DNA from: Acidimicrobiia bacterium
Lineage (GTDB): Bacteria > Actinomycetota > Acidimicrobiia > Acidimicrobiales > Ilumatobacteraceae
Assembly (NCBI GenBank): GCA_013811855.1
Contig: JACCUL010000485.1
Location: 1 to 7,727, forward strand
Length of the DNA: 7,727 nt
Direction: 5' to 3'
Of the stretch, positions 1 to 6,052 are shown one piece after another (the stretch's first letter is position 1; the number at the start of each line of letters is the position of its first letter). Position numbers and translations under genes: made by a program. The notes under the pieces are model-generated. The model searched no databases and was not told the DNA's origin. It saw only the letters and a list, made by a program, of their open reading frames with translations.

Positions 1-318
1 GTGTCGCGGCGCACCGTGCGTGCCGGCCAGGCGAGCGGCGTACGGCTCGAGGAGCGCCCGCGTGTCGTACAGCACGCCGAGATCGGCGACGTCGATCGGA
101 GTGACCAGCATCCCGCGCCGCGGCAGCACGGTGACGAACTGGTCGCGGGCCAGCCGCTGCAGCGCCTCGCGGATCGGCGTGCGCCCGATGCCGAGCTGCT
201 CGCGCAGCTCGTCCTCGCGGACCACGGCCCCAGGGGGTAGGTCGAGTCGGATGATCATCCGGCGGATCTCGGCGTGGGCGCGCTCGCTCAGGGACGTGAT
301 ACGGTCAAGATATATCAC
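1..318 (-). CDS. GntR-family transcriptional regulator, FCD-type (N-terminal part, runs off left edge)
   Basis: DNA-binding transcription factor, probably controlling the divergent dehydrogenase-ETF operon. The reverse strand reads open for 106 codons to base 1. The first ~75 residues form a winged-helix GntR domain: SERAHAEIRRMI, then REDELREQLGIGRTPIREAL (recognition-helix signature RTPxREAL), then RLARDQFVTVLPRRGMLV, the usual wing. The following segment, IDVADLGVLYDTRALLEP, is the typical entry into an FCD (FadR C-terminal) ligand-binding domain, so about 110-130 residues are missing beyond the edge. I chose GTG at 318-316 because it gives the normal short N-terminus. The only upstream in-frame GTGs (354-352, 351-349) would lie inside the divergent gene. 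No Shine-Dalgarno precedes it: that stretch is the pyrimidine-rich complement of the neighbour's ribosome site, so the transcript may be leaderless. Family is confident; the effector is unknown, possibly the dehydrogenase substrate. Confidence 0.88.
   Translation of the reverse strand, partial: MIYLDRITSLSERAHAEIRRMIIRLDLPPGAVVREDELREQLGIGRTPIREALQRLARDQFVTVLPRRGMLVTPIDVADLGVLYDTRALLEPYAARLAGTHGAPRH
296..318. promoter_or_regulatory. Inverted repeat GTGATA-N11-TATCAC, candidate GntR operator
   Basis: Perfect 6-bp arms (296-301 and 313-318) flank an 11-base AT-richer spacer in an otherwise very GC-rich region. The site covers the start codon of the GntR gene and lies 22 bases before the start of the divergent dehydrogenase gene. 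GntR/FadR-type operators commonly have a GT...AC dyad, and this fits loosely, though the spacing is longer than in FadR sites. A nested palindrome, GATATATC, occupies 309-316, and TATATC at 311-316 could also serve as a weak -10 element for the rightward operon, with no convincing -35. Binding here could repress both directions. The dyad is seen; its function is inferred from position. Confidence 0.42.
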
Positions 319-329
319 AAGAGAAGGAG

Positions 330-335
330 AGGAGG
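330..335 (+). promoter_or_regulatory. Strong Shine-Dalgarno AGGAGG deciding the GTG start at 341
   Basis: AGGAGG ends five bases before GTG at 341, within a purine-rich run from 321 to 339. It selects this start over the in-frame ATG far upstream at position 20, whose extension would run antisense through the GntR coding region. It is the only strong ribosome site seen in the window, consistent with 341 being the first cistron of an operon whose later genes are translationally coupled. Confidence 0.8.
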
Positions 336-340
336 GAAGC

Positions 341-2923
341 GTGAGCGACACCACTAGCGGCATCACGACCGACACGGACCCGGCCGGCAGCCCCGAGCGC
401 ACCGTCCCGGCGACCGCCCGCTGCGTCGTCATCGGCGCCGGCATCGTCGGCAATTGCCTCGTCGGGCACCTGTCCCGGCTCGGCTGGACCGACATGGTCC
501 TACTCGACAAAGGCCCGCTGCCCAACCCAGGCGGCTCGACCGGCCATGCGTCCAACTTCATCTTCCCGACCGACCACACCAAGGAGATGGCGCTGCTCAC
601 GCTGGAGAGCCAGCGCCAGTACGTCGAGCTCGGGATGAACAGCACGTGCGGCGGCATCGAGGTCGCCCGTGACGAGGACCGGCTGGAGGAGTTCCGCCGG
701 CGGATGACGTCGGCCACGGCGTGGGACATCGAGTCCCGCCTGCTGACGCCGGCCGAGATCAAGGAGCTCGTCCCGTTCATCAACGAGGAGATCGTCCTCG
801 GCGGCTTCTACACACCGAGCGTCTCGGTCGTCGACTCGTTACAGACCGGCACGCTGATGCGCCAGGAGGCCATCGACGCCGGCGCACTGAGCGTCTTCGC
901 CACCACCGAGGTCCTCGACCTGGAGGTGGAGGACGGCACGATCCGCGCCGTTGTCACCGACAAGGGCCGCATCGAGGCCGAGCACGTCGTCATCGCCTGC
1001 GGCGTGTGGAGCCCGCGCATCGCGGCGATGGCCGGCGCCAACATCCCGTTGACCCCGGCCGTCCACCAGATGGCCGACGTCGGCCCTATCGACGTGTTGG
1101 CGCAGACCAACAAGGAGGTGGCCTACCCGATCGTCCGGGACATGGACACGTTCTGCTACGAGCGCCAGTCGGCCGGGTCCATGGAGGTCGGGTCCTACGC
1201 CCACCGGCCGATCTTCCACCACCCCGACGACATCCCGTCGAACGAGGCGTCGGCGCTGTCGCCGACCGAGCTGCCGTTCACGGCCGACGACTTCGACGAC
1301 CAGATGGAGCAGGCCATCGACCTGATGGACATGCTCGGCGACGCCGAGATCAAGTACGCCATCAACGGCCTGCTGTCGCTGACCCCCGACGCCATGCCAG
1401 TGCTCGGTGAGACCGTCGAGGTGCGCAACCTGTGGTCCGCCGCCGCGGTGTGGATCAAGGAGGGCCCGGGCATCGCCCGCCTCGTCGCCGAGTGGATGAC
1501 GTACGGCTACCCGCAGGTCTGCGACCCGCACTCGTCGGACATCGCCCGCTTCTACCCGCACGAGAAGACCGAGCACCACATCTATGCCCGCTGTGCCGAG
1601 CACTTCAACAAGACGTACGGCATCGTCCACCCGCGCGAGCAGTGGGCCAGCCAACGGGGCATGCGGCGCAGCCCGTTCTACGGCCGCGAGGAGGCGCTCG
1701 GCGCGGTGTTCTTCGACGCCCGGGGCTGGGAGCGCCCCCAGTGGTACGAGTCCAACGCCGACCTGATGGACCGCTACCCGGGCCGCTGCGAACCCCGCCC
1801 GCACGAGTGGGACGCCCGCTGGTGGTCGCCGATCACGAACGCCGAGCACCTCCACCTGCGCGAGCACGTCGGCATGGTCGACCTGACGGCGTTCAACGAG
1901 TTCGACTTCGAGGGCGTCGGCGTCGTCGACTACCTCCAGCGGATGACCGTCAACAACGTCGACGTGCCCGTCGGCCGGTCCGTGTACACGCCACTGTTGA
2001 CACCGAACGGCGGATTCCGCGGCGACCTGACCATCATGCGCCTCGGCGCGACGCACTACCGCGTCGTCACCGGCGCCTTCGACGGTGCTCGCGACGCGTA
2101 CTGGTTCGGCCGCCATCTCCCCGACGACGGGTCGGTCACGTTCACCGACCGGACGTCGGGCATCTGCACGATCGGCGTGTGGGGACCACGGGCCGAGGCG
2201 GTGCTGGCGAAGATCGTCACCGGCCCGTCGCAGGCCTACGACGTCAGCCAGGCCGGCTTCCCGTACGGCGCCGTGCGCGACGTGCTGATCGACGGTGTGC
2301 CGTGCACGATGTTCCGCATCTCCTACGTCGGCGAGAACGGCTGGGAGGTGTACACGAGCACCGAGCACGGCCTGCGGGTGTGGGACACGATCTGGGAGGC
2401 CGGGCAGGACCACGACATTCGCCCCATCGGCATCGGCGTCTACGCCGTCACCGGCCGCATCGAGAAGGGCTATCGCCTGATGGGCGCCGAGCTGGAGAGC
2501 GAGTACGACCCGGTCGAGGCTGGGCTGGCCCGCCCGAAGGTCAAGTCGGCCGAGTTCATCGGCAAGAAGGCGTACCTGGCCGCCCGCGAGGCCGAGCCGG
2601 TGGCGACGCTGTGCACGTTGCAGATGCTCGACCACGCCGGCGCCGACGGCACGCCCCGCTACCCGACCGGCGGCAACGAGCCGATCCTCACCGTCGACGG
2701 CGAGCGCATCGTCGACGCCCACGGCCGCGTGTCCCGGGTGACCACGGCCGGCACGGCGCCGTCGCTCGACGCCTACCTGCTGCTGGCCTACCTACCGCCC
2801 GAGCACGCCGTCGAGGGCACCGAGCTCCGGGTGATGTACATGAACGAGCTCTTCCCGGTCACCGTCGCCCGCGTCGGGAGCCAGCCACTGTTCGACCCCG
2901 ACGACAAGCGCATGAAGTCGTGA
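341..2923 (+). CDS. Dimethylglycine/sarcosine dehydrogenase-like FAD oxidoreductase fused to GcvT folate domains
   Basis: Probable cytoplasmic flavoprotein that oxidatively N-demethylates a methylated amine, with the C1 unit captured by tetrahydrofolate. 860 residues, the usual length for the DMGDH/SARDH class. Order: DAO domain (~28-385) with dinucleotide motif G32-A-G-I-V-G37; FAO_M linker (~388-445); GcvT-type folate domain (~450-740); GcvT C-terminal barrel (~756-860). H69 in GGSTGHAS sits where DMGDH and SARDH carry the His that covalently holds FAD (family knowledge). The folate domain keeps Y549, GGFRGDL (557-563, D562) and SYVGENGWE (661-669), matching conserved GcvT blocks. The DAO end reads AAVWIKEGPG (368-377) rather than the commoner Gly-rich loop, suggesting a divergent subclade. 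L167 is encoded by a rare TTA. It overlaps etfB by four bases, so ETF rather than oxygen is the likely acceptor. The substrate (dimethylglycine, sarcosine or another) cannot be read from sequence. Confidence 0.9.
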   Translation: MSDTTSGITTDTDPAGSPERTVPATARCVVIGAGIVGNCLVGHLSRLGWTDMVLLDKGPLPNPGGSTGHASNFIFPTDHTKEMALLTLESQRQYVELGMNSTCGGIEVARDEDRLEEFRRRMTSATAWDIESRLLTPAEIKELVPFINEEIVLGGFYTPSVSVVDSLQTGTLMRQEAIDAGALSVFATTEVLDLEVEDGTIRAVVTDKGRIEAEHVVIACGVWSPRIAAMAGANIPLTPAVHQMADVGPIDVLAQTNKEVAYPIVRDMDTFCYERQSAGSMEVGSYAHRPIFHHPDDIPSNEASALSPTELPFTADDFDDQMEQAIDLMDMLGDAEIKYAINGLLSLTPDAMPVLGETVEVRNLWSAAAVWIKEGPGIARLVAEWMTYGYPQVCDPHSSDIARFYPHEKTEHHIYARCAEHFNKTYGIVHPREQWASQRGMRRSPFYGREEALGAVFFDARGWERPQWYESNADLMDRYPGRCEPRPHEWDARWWSPITNAEHLHLREHVGMVDLTAFNEFDFEGVGVVDYLQRMTVNNVDVPVGRSVYTPLLTPNGGFRGDLTIMRLGATHYRVVTGAFDGARDAYWFGRHLPDDGSVTFTDRTSGICTIGVWGPRAEAVLAKIVTGPSQAYDVSQAGFPYGAVRDVLIDGVPCTMFRISYVGENGWEVYTSTEHGLRVWDTIWEAGQDHDIRPIGIGVYAVTGRIEKGYRLMGAELESEYDPVEAGLARPKVKSAEFIGKKAYLAAREAEPVATLCTLQMLDHAGADGTPRYPTGGNEPILTVDGERIVDAHGRVSRVTTAGTAPSLDAYLLLAYLPPEHAVEGTELRVMYMNELFPVTVARVGSQPLFDPDDKRMKS

Positions 2924-3687
2924 GGATCCTGGTCTGTGTCAAACGGGTGCCGGCGCCGGGGGCGCGGATCAACCTGACCGCCGACGCCCAGGCCATCGAC
3001 ACCGCGCACCTCGGGTTCACCACGAGCCCGCACGAGGAGTGCGCCGTCGAGGCCGCCGTCCAGCTGGTCGAGGGCCACGGCGGCGAGGCCACCGTCCTGA
3101 CGCTCGGGCCGGTCGAGGCCGAGGAGCAGTTGCGCTATGCGGTCAGCGTCGGCATGACCGCCGCCGTCCTGCTGCCGATCGACGGCGCCGACTGGGATCC
3201 GCAGCGGACGGCGGCCGCGATCACCGAAGTGGTGCGCCGGCTGGAGGCGGCCGACGGGCCGTTCGACCTGATCCTCTTCGGCAACGAGTCGGCCGACGCC
3301 GGCAACTTCCAGGTCGGCATCCGCGTCGCCCACGCGCTGGGCCGGCCGATGGTCAACGGGGCGAAGGGCATCGCGATCTCCGAGGGCGCGGTCCACGTGC
3401 GCCGCGAGGCCGACGCCGGGCAGGAGACCTACGAGCTGCCGCTGCCGGCAGCCGTCGGCGTCAAGGAGGGCATCAACCTGCCCCGCTACCCGACGATGAA
3501 GGGTCGGCTGGCGTCCAAGCGGGTCGAGGTCGAGCGCATGGAGCCCGACGCGGAGACCGGCGGCCTGCGGATGGTCCGCCTGCAGCGCCCGGCCGAACGG
3601 GCCAGCACGACCGTGATCCTCGGCCGGGGCCCGGACGCCGCGCCGGCCGTCGTCGACCTCCTCGACGAGCTCGGGGTGTTGGCGTGA
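2920..3687 (+). CDS. etfB: Electron transfer flavoprotein beta subunit
   Basis: 255 residues, normal for ETF-beta. It pairs with the alpha subunit next door and carries electrons from the upstream flavin dehydrogenase towards ETF-quinone oxidoreductase. The N-terminus MRILVCVKRVPAPGA (initiator GTG), LILFGNESADAGNFQ (117-131, the AMP/nucleotide-binding strand-loop region) and the family signature VKEGINLPRYPTMKGRL (181-197) identify it. In the signature loop, M193 appears to stand where human ETF-beta has the partner-docking Leu195; this is an alignment from memory. The GTG at 2920 overlaps the dehydrogenase TGA (GTGA), and no ribosome site is visible, so translation is probably coupled. An earlier start in this frame would run through the dehydrogenase gene in an unused frame. 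Confidence 0.96.
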   Translation: MRILVCVKRVPAPGARINLTADAQAIDTAHLGFTTSPHEECAVEAAVQLVEGHGGEATVLTLGPVEAEEQLRYAVSVGMTAAVLLPIDGADWDPQRTAAAITEVVRRLEAADGPFDLILFGNESADAGNFQVGIRVAHALGRPMVNGAKGIAISEGAVHVRREADAGQETYELPLPAAVGVKEGINLPRYPTMKGRLASKRVEVERMEPDAETGGLRMVRLQRPAERASTTVILGRGPDAAPAVVDLLDELGVLA

Positions 3688-4667
3688 CGATCCTGGTCGT
3701 CGTGGAACACGATCGCGGCGTCTTGGCCGACGCCAGCCGGGAGGCGCTGACCGCGGGCCGGCACCTGGCGACGACGACCGCCACTCCACTCGACGCCCTC
3801 ACCATCGGTGCCGCGGCCGACGCAATGGTCGCCGAGCTCGGCCGCTTCGGTGTCAGCACCGTCCACCAGGCCCACCACGACGTGCTCGCCGACTACGGGC
3901 CGGAGGCCTGGGGTGCCGTGGTCGCCGCCGCCGTCGAGCAGCTGTCGGCGTCGGTCGTGGTGGCCGCCGGCACCGACCGTGGCAACGAGGTGATGGCGTG
4001 GGCGGCGGCGCGGCTCGATGTCCCGTTCGCCGCCAACTGCACGGTGACCACACCAGGCGAGGAGGACGAGAAGATGGCCGTGACCCGCGTGCGGTGGGGC
4101 GGCTCGTTGCTCGAGGAGGCCACGCTCACCGGCGCGGTGCGACTGCTCACCATGGCCCACCACGCCGTCGACGCCGCGCCGGCTGAAGAGCCCGGGCGGG
4201 CCACTGCAGTGTCGATGACCGTCGAGCTCGACGATTCCGTCAGCCACAGCATCGTGCGCGGCCGCGTCGAGCGCGTCGCCGGCGTCACGCTGGCCACGGC
4301 GCCCGTCGTGGTCGGCGGCGGCCGCGGCGTCGGCTCGGCCGACGGATTCGCGCCGCTGGAGGAGCTGGCCGGTCTGCTCGGCGGCGTCGTCGGCTGCTCG
4401 CGTGCCGTGACCAACAACGGCTGGCGCAACCACACCGACCAGGTCGGCCAGACCGGCACCCGCATCGCCCCGACCGTGTACCTCGCCTGCGGCATCTCGG
4501 GCGCCATCCAACACTGGGTCGGCGCCATGGCGGCCAAGAACATCGTCGCCATCAACATCGACCCCGAGGCGAACATGGTTTCGAAGGCCGGTTACGCCGT
4601 CATCGGCGACCTGCACGCCGTGGTCCCGGCGATCGCGACCGAGATCCGCCGCCGTCGCGGCACCTGA
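3684..4667 (+). CDS. etfA: Electron transfer flavoprotein alpha subunit
   Basis: 327 residues, typical of ETF-alpha, which holds the redox-active FAD. The N-terminal half begins with VTILVVVEHDRGVLADASRE. The C-terminal FAD domain contains VVVGGGRG (208-215), SRAVTNNGW (239-247), the flavin-contacting QVGQTG (253-258), GISGAIQH (270-277) and IVAINIDPEA, ending with GDLHAVVPAI. These are the standard ETF-alpha FAD contacts, so the subunit looks functional. GTG at 3684 overlaps the etfB stop by four bases; GGGG at 3673-3676 is a weak ribosome site seven bases ahead. Its adjacency to the dehydrogenase suggests a dedicated ETF for that enzyme rather than, or besides, a housekeeping fatty-acid-oxidation ETF; this is inferred from context. 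Confidence 0.97.
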   Translation: MTILVVVEHDRGVLADASREALTAGRHLATTTATPLDALTIGAAADAMVAELGRFGVSTVHQAHHDVLADYGPEAWGAVVAAAVEQLSASVVVAAGTDRGNEVMAWAAARLDVPFAANCTVTTPGEEDEKMAVTRVRWGGSLLEEATLTGAVRLLTMAHHAVDAAPAEEPGRATAVSMTVELDDSVSHSIVRGRVERVAGVTLATAPVVVGGGRGVGSADGFAPLEELAGLLGGVVGCSRAVTNNGWRNHTDQVGQTGTRIAPTVYLACGISGAIQHWVGAMAAKNIVAINIDPEANMVSKAGYAVIGDLHAVVPAIATEIRRRRGT

Positions 4668-4676
4668 CCAACCGTT

Positions 4677-4720
4677 TGTGTCACCGCACGTGCCCGCTTC
4701 GGCAGACGTGCGGTGACACA
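4677..4720 (+). terminator. 15-bp perfect inverted repeat after etfA, probable transcription terminator
   Basis: TGTGTCACCGCACGT at 4677-4691 is exactly complementary to 4706-4720, starting nine bases after the etfA stop. Inner pairing GCC/GGC (4692-4694 with 4701-4703) shortens the loop to six bases with a two-base bulge. No T-tract follows (the downstream sequence is gatccgtg), so this is not a classic intrinsic terminator. T-less hairpins are often proposed as terminators or mRNA 3' stabilisers in high-GC actinobacteria. It lies in the 88-base gap before the lipoprotein gene. It could alternatively be a protein-binding dyad. Confidence 0.6.
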
Positions 4721-4755
4721 GATCCGTGCCGAATCGACGTCGGCCGGGGTAGACC

Positions 4756-5424
4756 GTGGCGATGCGTACCCGAACCCCCCGAGCTCGCCGCGCCCATCGC
4801 GCCGCCGCCATCGCCATCGCCGGCCTAGCACTCGTCGCCTGCGGCGGTGACGACGACGAAACCGACGACCCATCCGGCGACACGCCTGCCGAAGTCGCCA
4901 CCACGTCCGACGACCCGGACGACAGCGTGACGGCCGACACCGCCACCGACGACACCGTGGCGGACGAGACCGTCACCGTCCCGGACGACAGCGGCTCGGA
5001 CGTTGGCGAGGAGTACGGCGAGGAGGACTATGTCACCGCCGCCGCCGATCAGCTCAACCTCGGCGATGACGACGTCGATCAGTGCGTCGCCCAAGCGATG
5101 GTCGGAGCCATCGGGATCGAGGACCTCCAGGCGACCGGCATCCCGCCGGAGGACCTCGTCGGCCAGTCGATGGCCGACGCCGGACTGTCGATGTCCGAGG
5201 GCGAGCTGGACCTCCTCGCGGACGTGGTCGCCGGTTGCGGCGATCTCGTCGAGCTCTTCGCCGCATCCGACGAGGGCAACGACGCCCAGGACGATTGCCT
5301 CCGCGAGCTCGTGTCGAACGAGCTGTTCGCCGAGGCCATCGTCACCGAGTTGGCCGGGGTGGAGCCGAGCGAGGAACTGCTGGTGGCGCAGTCCGCCGTG
5401 CAGGCGTGCGCCGAAGAGGGCTGA
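4756..5424 (+). CDS. Secreted lipoprotein with acidic linker and two Cys-bracketed modules
   Basis: 222 residues, function unknown. The N-terminus is Arg-rich (residues 4-15), followed by a hydrophobic stretch and lipobox LVAC at 26-29, so C29 would be lipidated and the protein anchored outside the membrane. Residues 30-91 are a low-complexity Asp/Thr/Val/Glu linker. The folded part holds exactly four further cysteines: C110, C161, C181 and C218. It looks like a tandem pair: QCVAQAMVGAIGIEDL...LLADVVAGC and DCLRELVSNELFAEAI...AQSAVQAC, each a probably helical module bounded by cysteines that may form a disulfide. Predicted start is GTG at 4756 (GGGG about seven bases ahead); ATG at 4762 is equally possible. 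It follows the etfA hairpin, so it is probably a separate unit. Surface export is well supported; no role is claimed. Confidence 0.83.
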   Translation: MAMRTRTPRARRAHRAAAIAIAGLALVACGGDDDETDDPSGDTPAEVATTSDDPDDSVTADTATDDTVADETVTVPDDSGSDVGEEYGEEDYVTAAADQLNLGDDDVDQCVAQAMVGAIGIEDLQATGIPPEDLVGQSMADAGLSMSEGELDLLADVVAGCGDLVELFAASDEGNDAQDDCLRELVSNELFAEAIVTELAGVEPSEELLVAQSAVQACAEEG

Positions 5425-5460
5425 CCCGAAACCCAGAAGGCGCACAGCTCCCCGAGCGAC

Positions 5461-5485
5461 CACCATGGGCTCCATGACCATGGTG
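5461..5485 (+). repeat. Inverted repeat CACCATGG-N9-CCATGGTG upstream of the methyltransferase
   Basis: Perfect 8-bp arms at 5461-5468 and 5478-5485 separated by nine bases, in the 71-base gap between the lipoprotein stop and the methyltransferase start. Each arm contains the palindrome CCATGG, and a third CCATG lies in the spacer, so alternative pairings exist. The right arm overlaps GGTGATGG (5482-5489), the only weak ribosome-site candidate for GTG at 5496, so a hairpin could limit translation of the methyltransferase. It could also be the lipoprotein gene's terminator, though no T-tract follows. The dyad is certain; its function is speculative. Confidence 0.5.
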
Positions 5486-5495
5486 ATGGTGCGCC

Positions 5496-6041
5496 GTGCC
5501 CGCGGCGCGATCGAGGTCGCGACAGGCGGCCGAGCGACGTTGGGGATGGCACCGGCTCGACGAGTCGACGGCGCGGTACGTCGTGGCGAGAGCCGGGATC
5601 CGCCCCGGTGACCTCGTCGTCGATCTCGGTGCGGGCACCGGCGCGCTGACCGTCGCCCTCGTCGAGGCCGGGGCGCGAGTCATCGCCGTCGAACGCCATC
5701 CGCACCGGGGGGCGCTTCTCCACTCCCGCTGCGCCGACCTGCCGGTCACCGTCGTCAACGTCGACATCGGAGATCTGCGGCTGCCCCGGCGGCGCTTCCG
5801 CGTGGTGGCCAACCCGCCGTGGGCGATGGCCGAGTCGATCCGCTCGATGCTCCTGCGGTCACCGTCGCTGGCGCGCGCCGATCTCGTGCTGCCCCGCTGG
5901 CTCGTGCGCCACTGGGCCGCGGAGTCGCCGCGCATCGGGATCGGCCCGTCCATCCGGGCCGAGGCCTTCGTGCCCCCGGCACCGACGGGTGCCGCCGTGG
6001 CGATCATCTCCGGCCCGAGACCGAAGTCCGGGCGTCGGTAG
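5496..6041 (+). CDS. Short Erm/KsgA-type SAM-dependent rRNA adenine methyltransferase-like protein
   Basis: 181 residues. A Rossmann methyltransferase whose blocks best fit the rRNA adenine N6-(di)methyltransferase family: motif I VVDLGAGTGALT (41-52), acidic ribose-binding E66 in AVERHP, motif III-like NVDIGDL (88-94), and motif IV NPPW (106-109), the N6-adenine-type catalytic tetrad. Erm and KsgA proteins usually begin with a SQNFL-like SAM-gating motif; here the equivalent is RRWGWHRLDEST. They also carry a C-terminal helical RNA-binding domain, largely absent here (Erm is typically ~240 residues or longer). The target could therefore differ from 23S A2058 or 16S A1518/1519. GTG at 5496 is the first start after an in-frame TGA at 5484. 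It ends 11 bases before the EamA transporter start, so the two are probably co-transcribed. A resistance role is possible but unproven. Confidence 0.78.
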   Translation: MPAARSRSRQAAERRWGWHRLDESTARYVVARAGIRPGDLVVDLGAGTGALTVALVEAGARVIAVERHPHRGALLHSRCADLPVTVVNVDIGDLRLPRRRFRVVANPPWAMAESIRSMLLRSPSLARADLVLPRWLVRHWAAESPRIGIGPSIRAEAFVPPAPTGAAVAIISGPRPKSGRR

Positions 6042-6052
6042 CGTCGGCCGTC

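Noticed and set aside
20..340. 107-residue N-terminal extension of the dehydrogenase reading frame from ATG at 20
   Set aside because: It runs antisense to a clear GntR coding sequence, has no family match, and a strong AGGAGG site selects GTG at 341.
839..2722. Open frame of 627 codons on the reverse strand under the dehydrogenase gene
   Set aside because: Composition is the Val/Asp/Gly/Arg-rich pattern of a GC-rich antisense shadow, no domain is recognisable, and the forward frame is a well-conserved enzyme.
1432..2919. Arg/Pro-rich forward frame leading into etfB
   Set aside because: It is an out-of-frame shadow of the dehydrogenase; homology to ETF-beta begins exactly at GTG 2920.
341..2923. 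DMSP demethylase (DmdA) as an identity for the GcvT-containing protein
   Set aside because: DmdA is a stand-alone GcvT-like protein of about 370 residues without a FAD oxidoreductase domain; the domain order here fits the DMGDH/SARDH class.
3486..4976. Long reverse-strand open frame under etfA and the lipoprotein gene
   Set aside because: Shadow frame spanning two well-supported forward genes and a hairpin; low-complexity translation with no motif.
4820..5030. Possible tandem DNA repeat in the Asp/Thr-coding stretch of the lipoprotein
   Set aside because: The repetition follows from GAC/ACC codon use in a low-complexity linker; no fixed repeat unit was found.
5003..5611. Ser/Arg-rich forward frame overlapping the lipoprotein and methyltransferase genes
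   Set aside because: Out of frame with both supported genes and without recognisable features.
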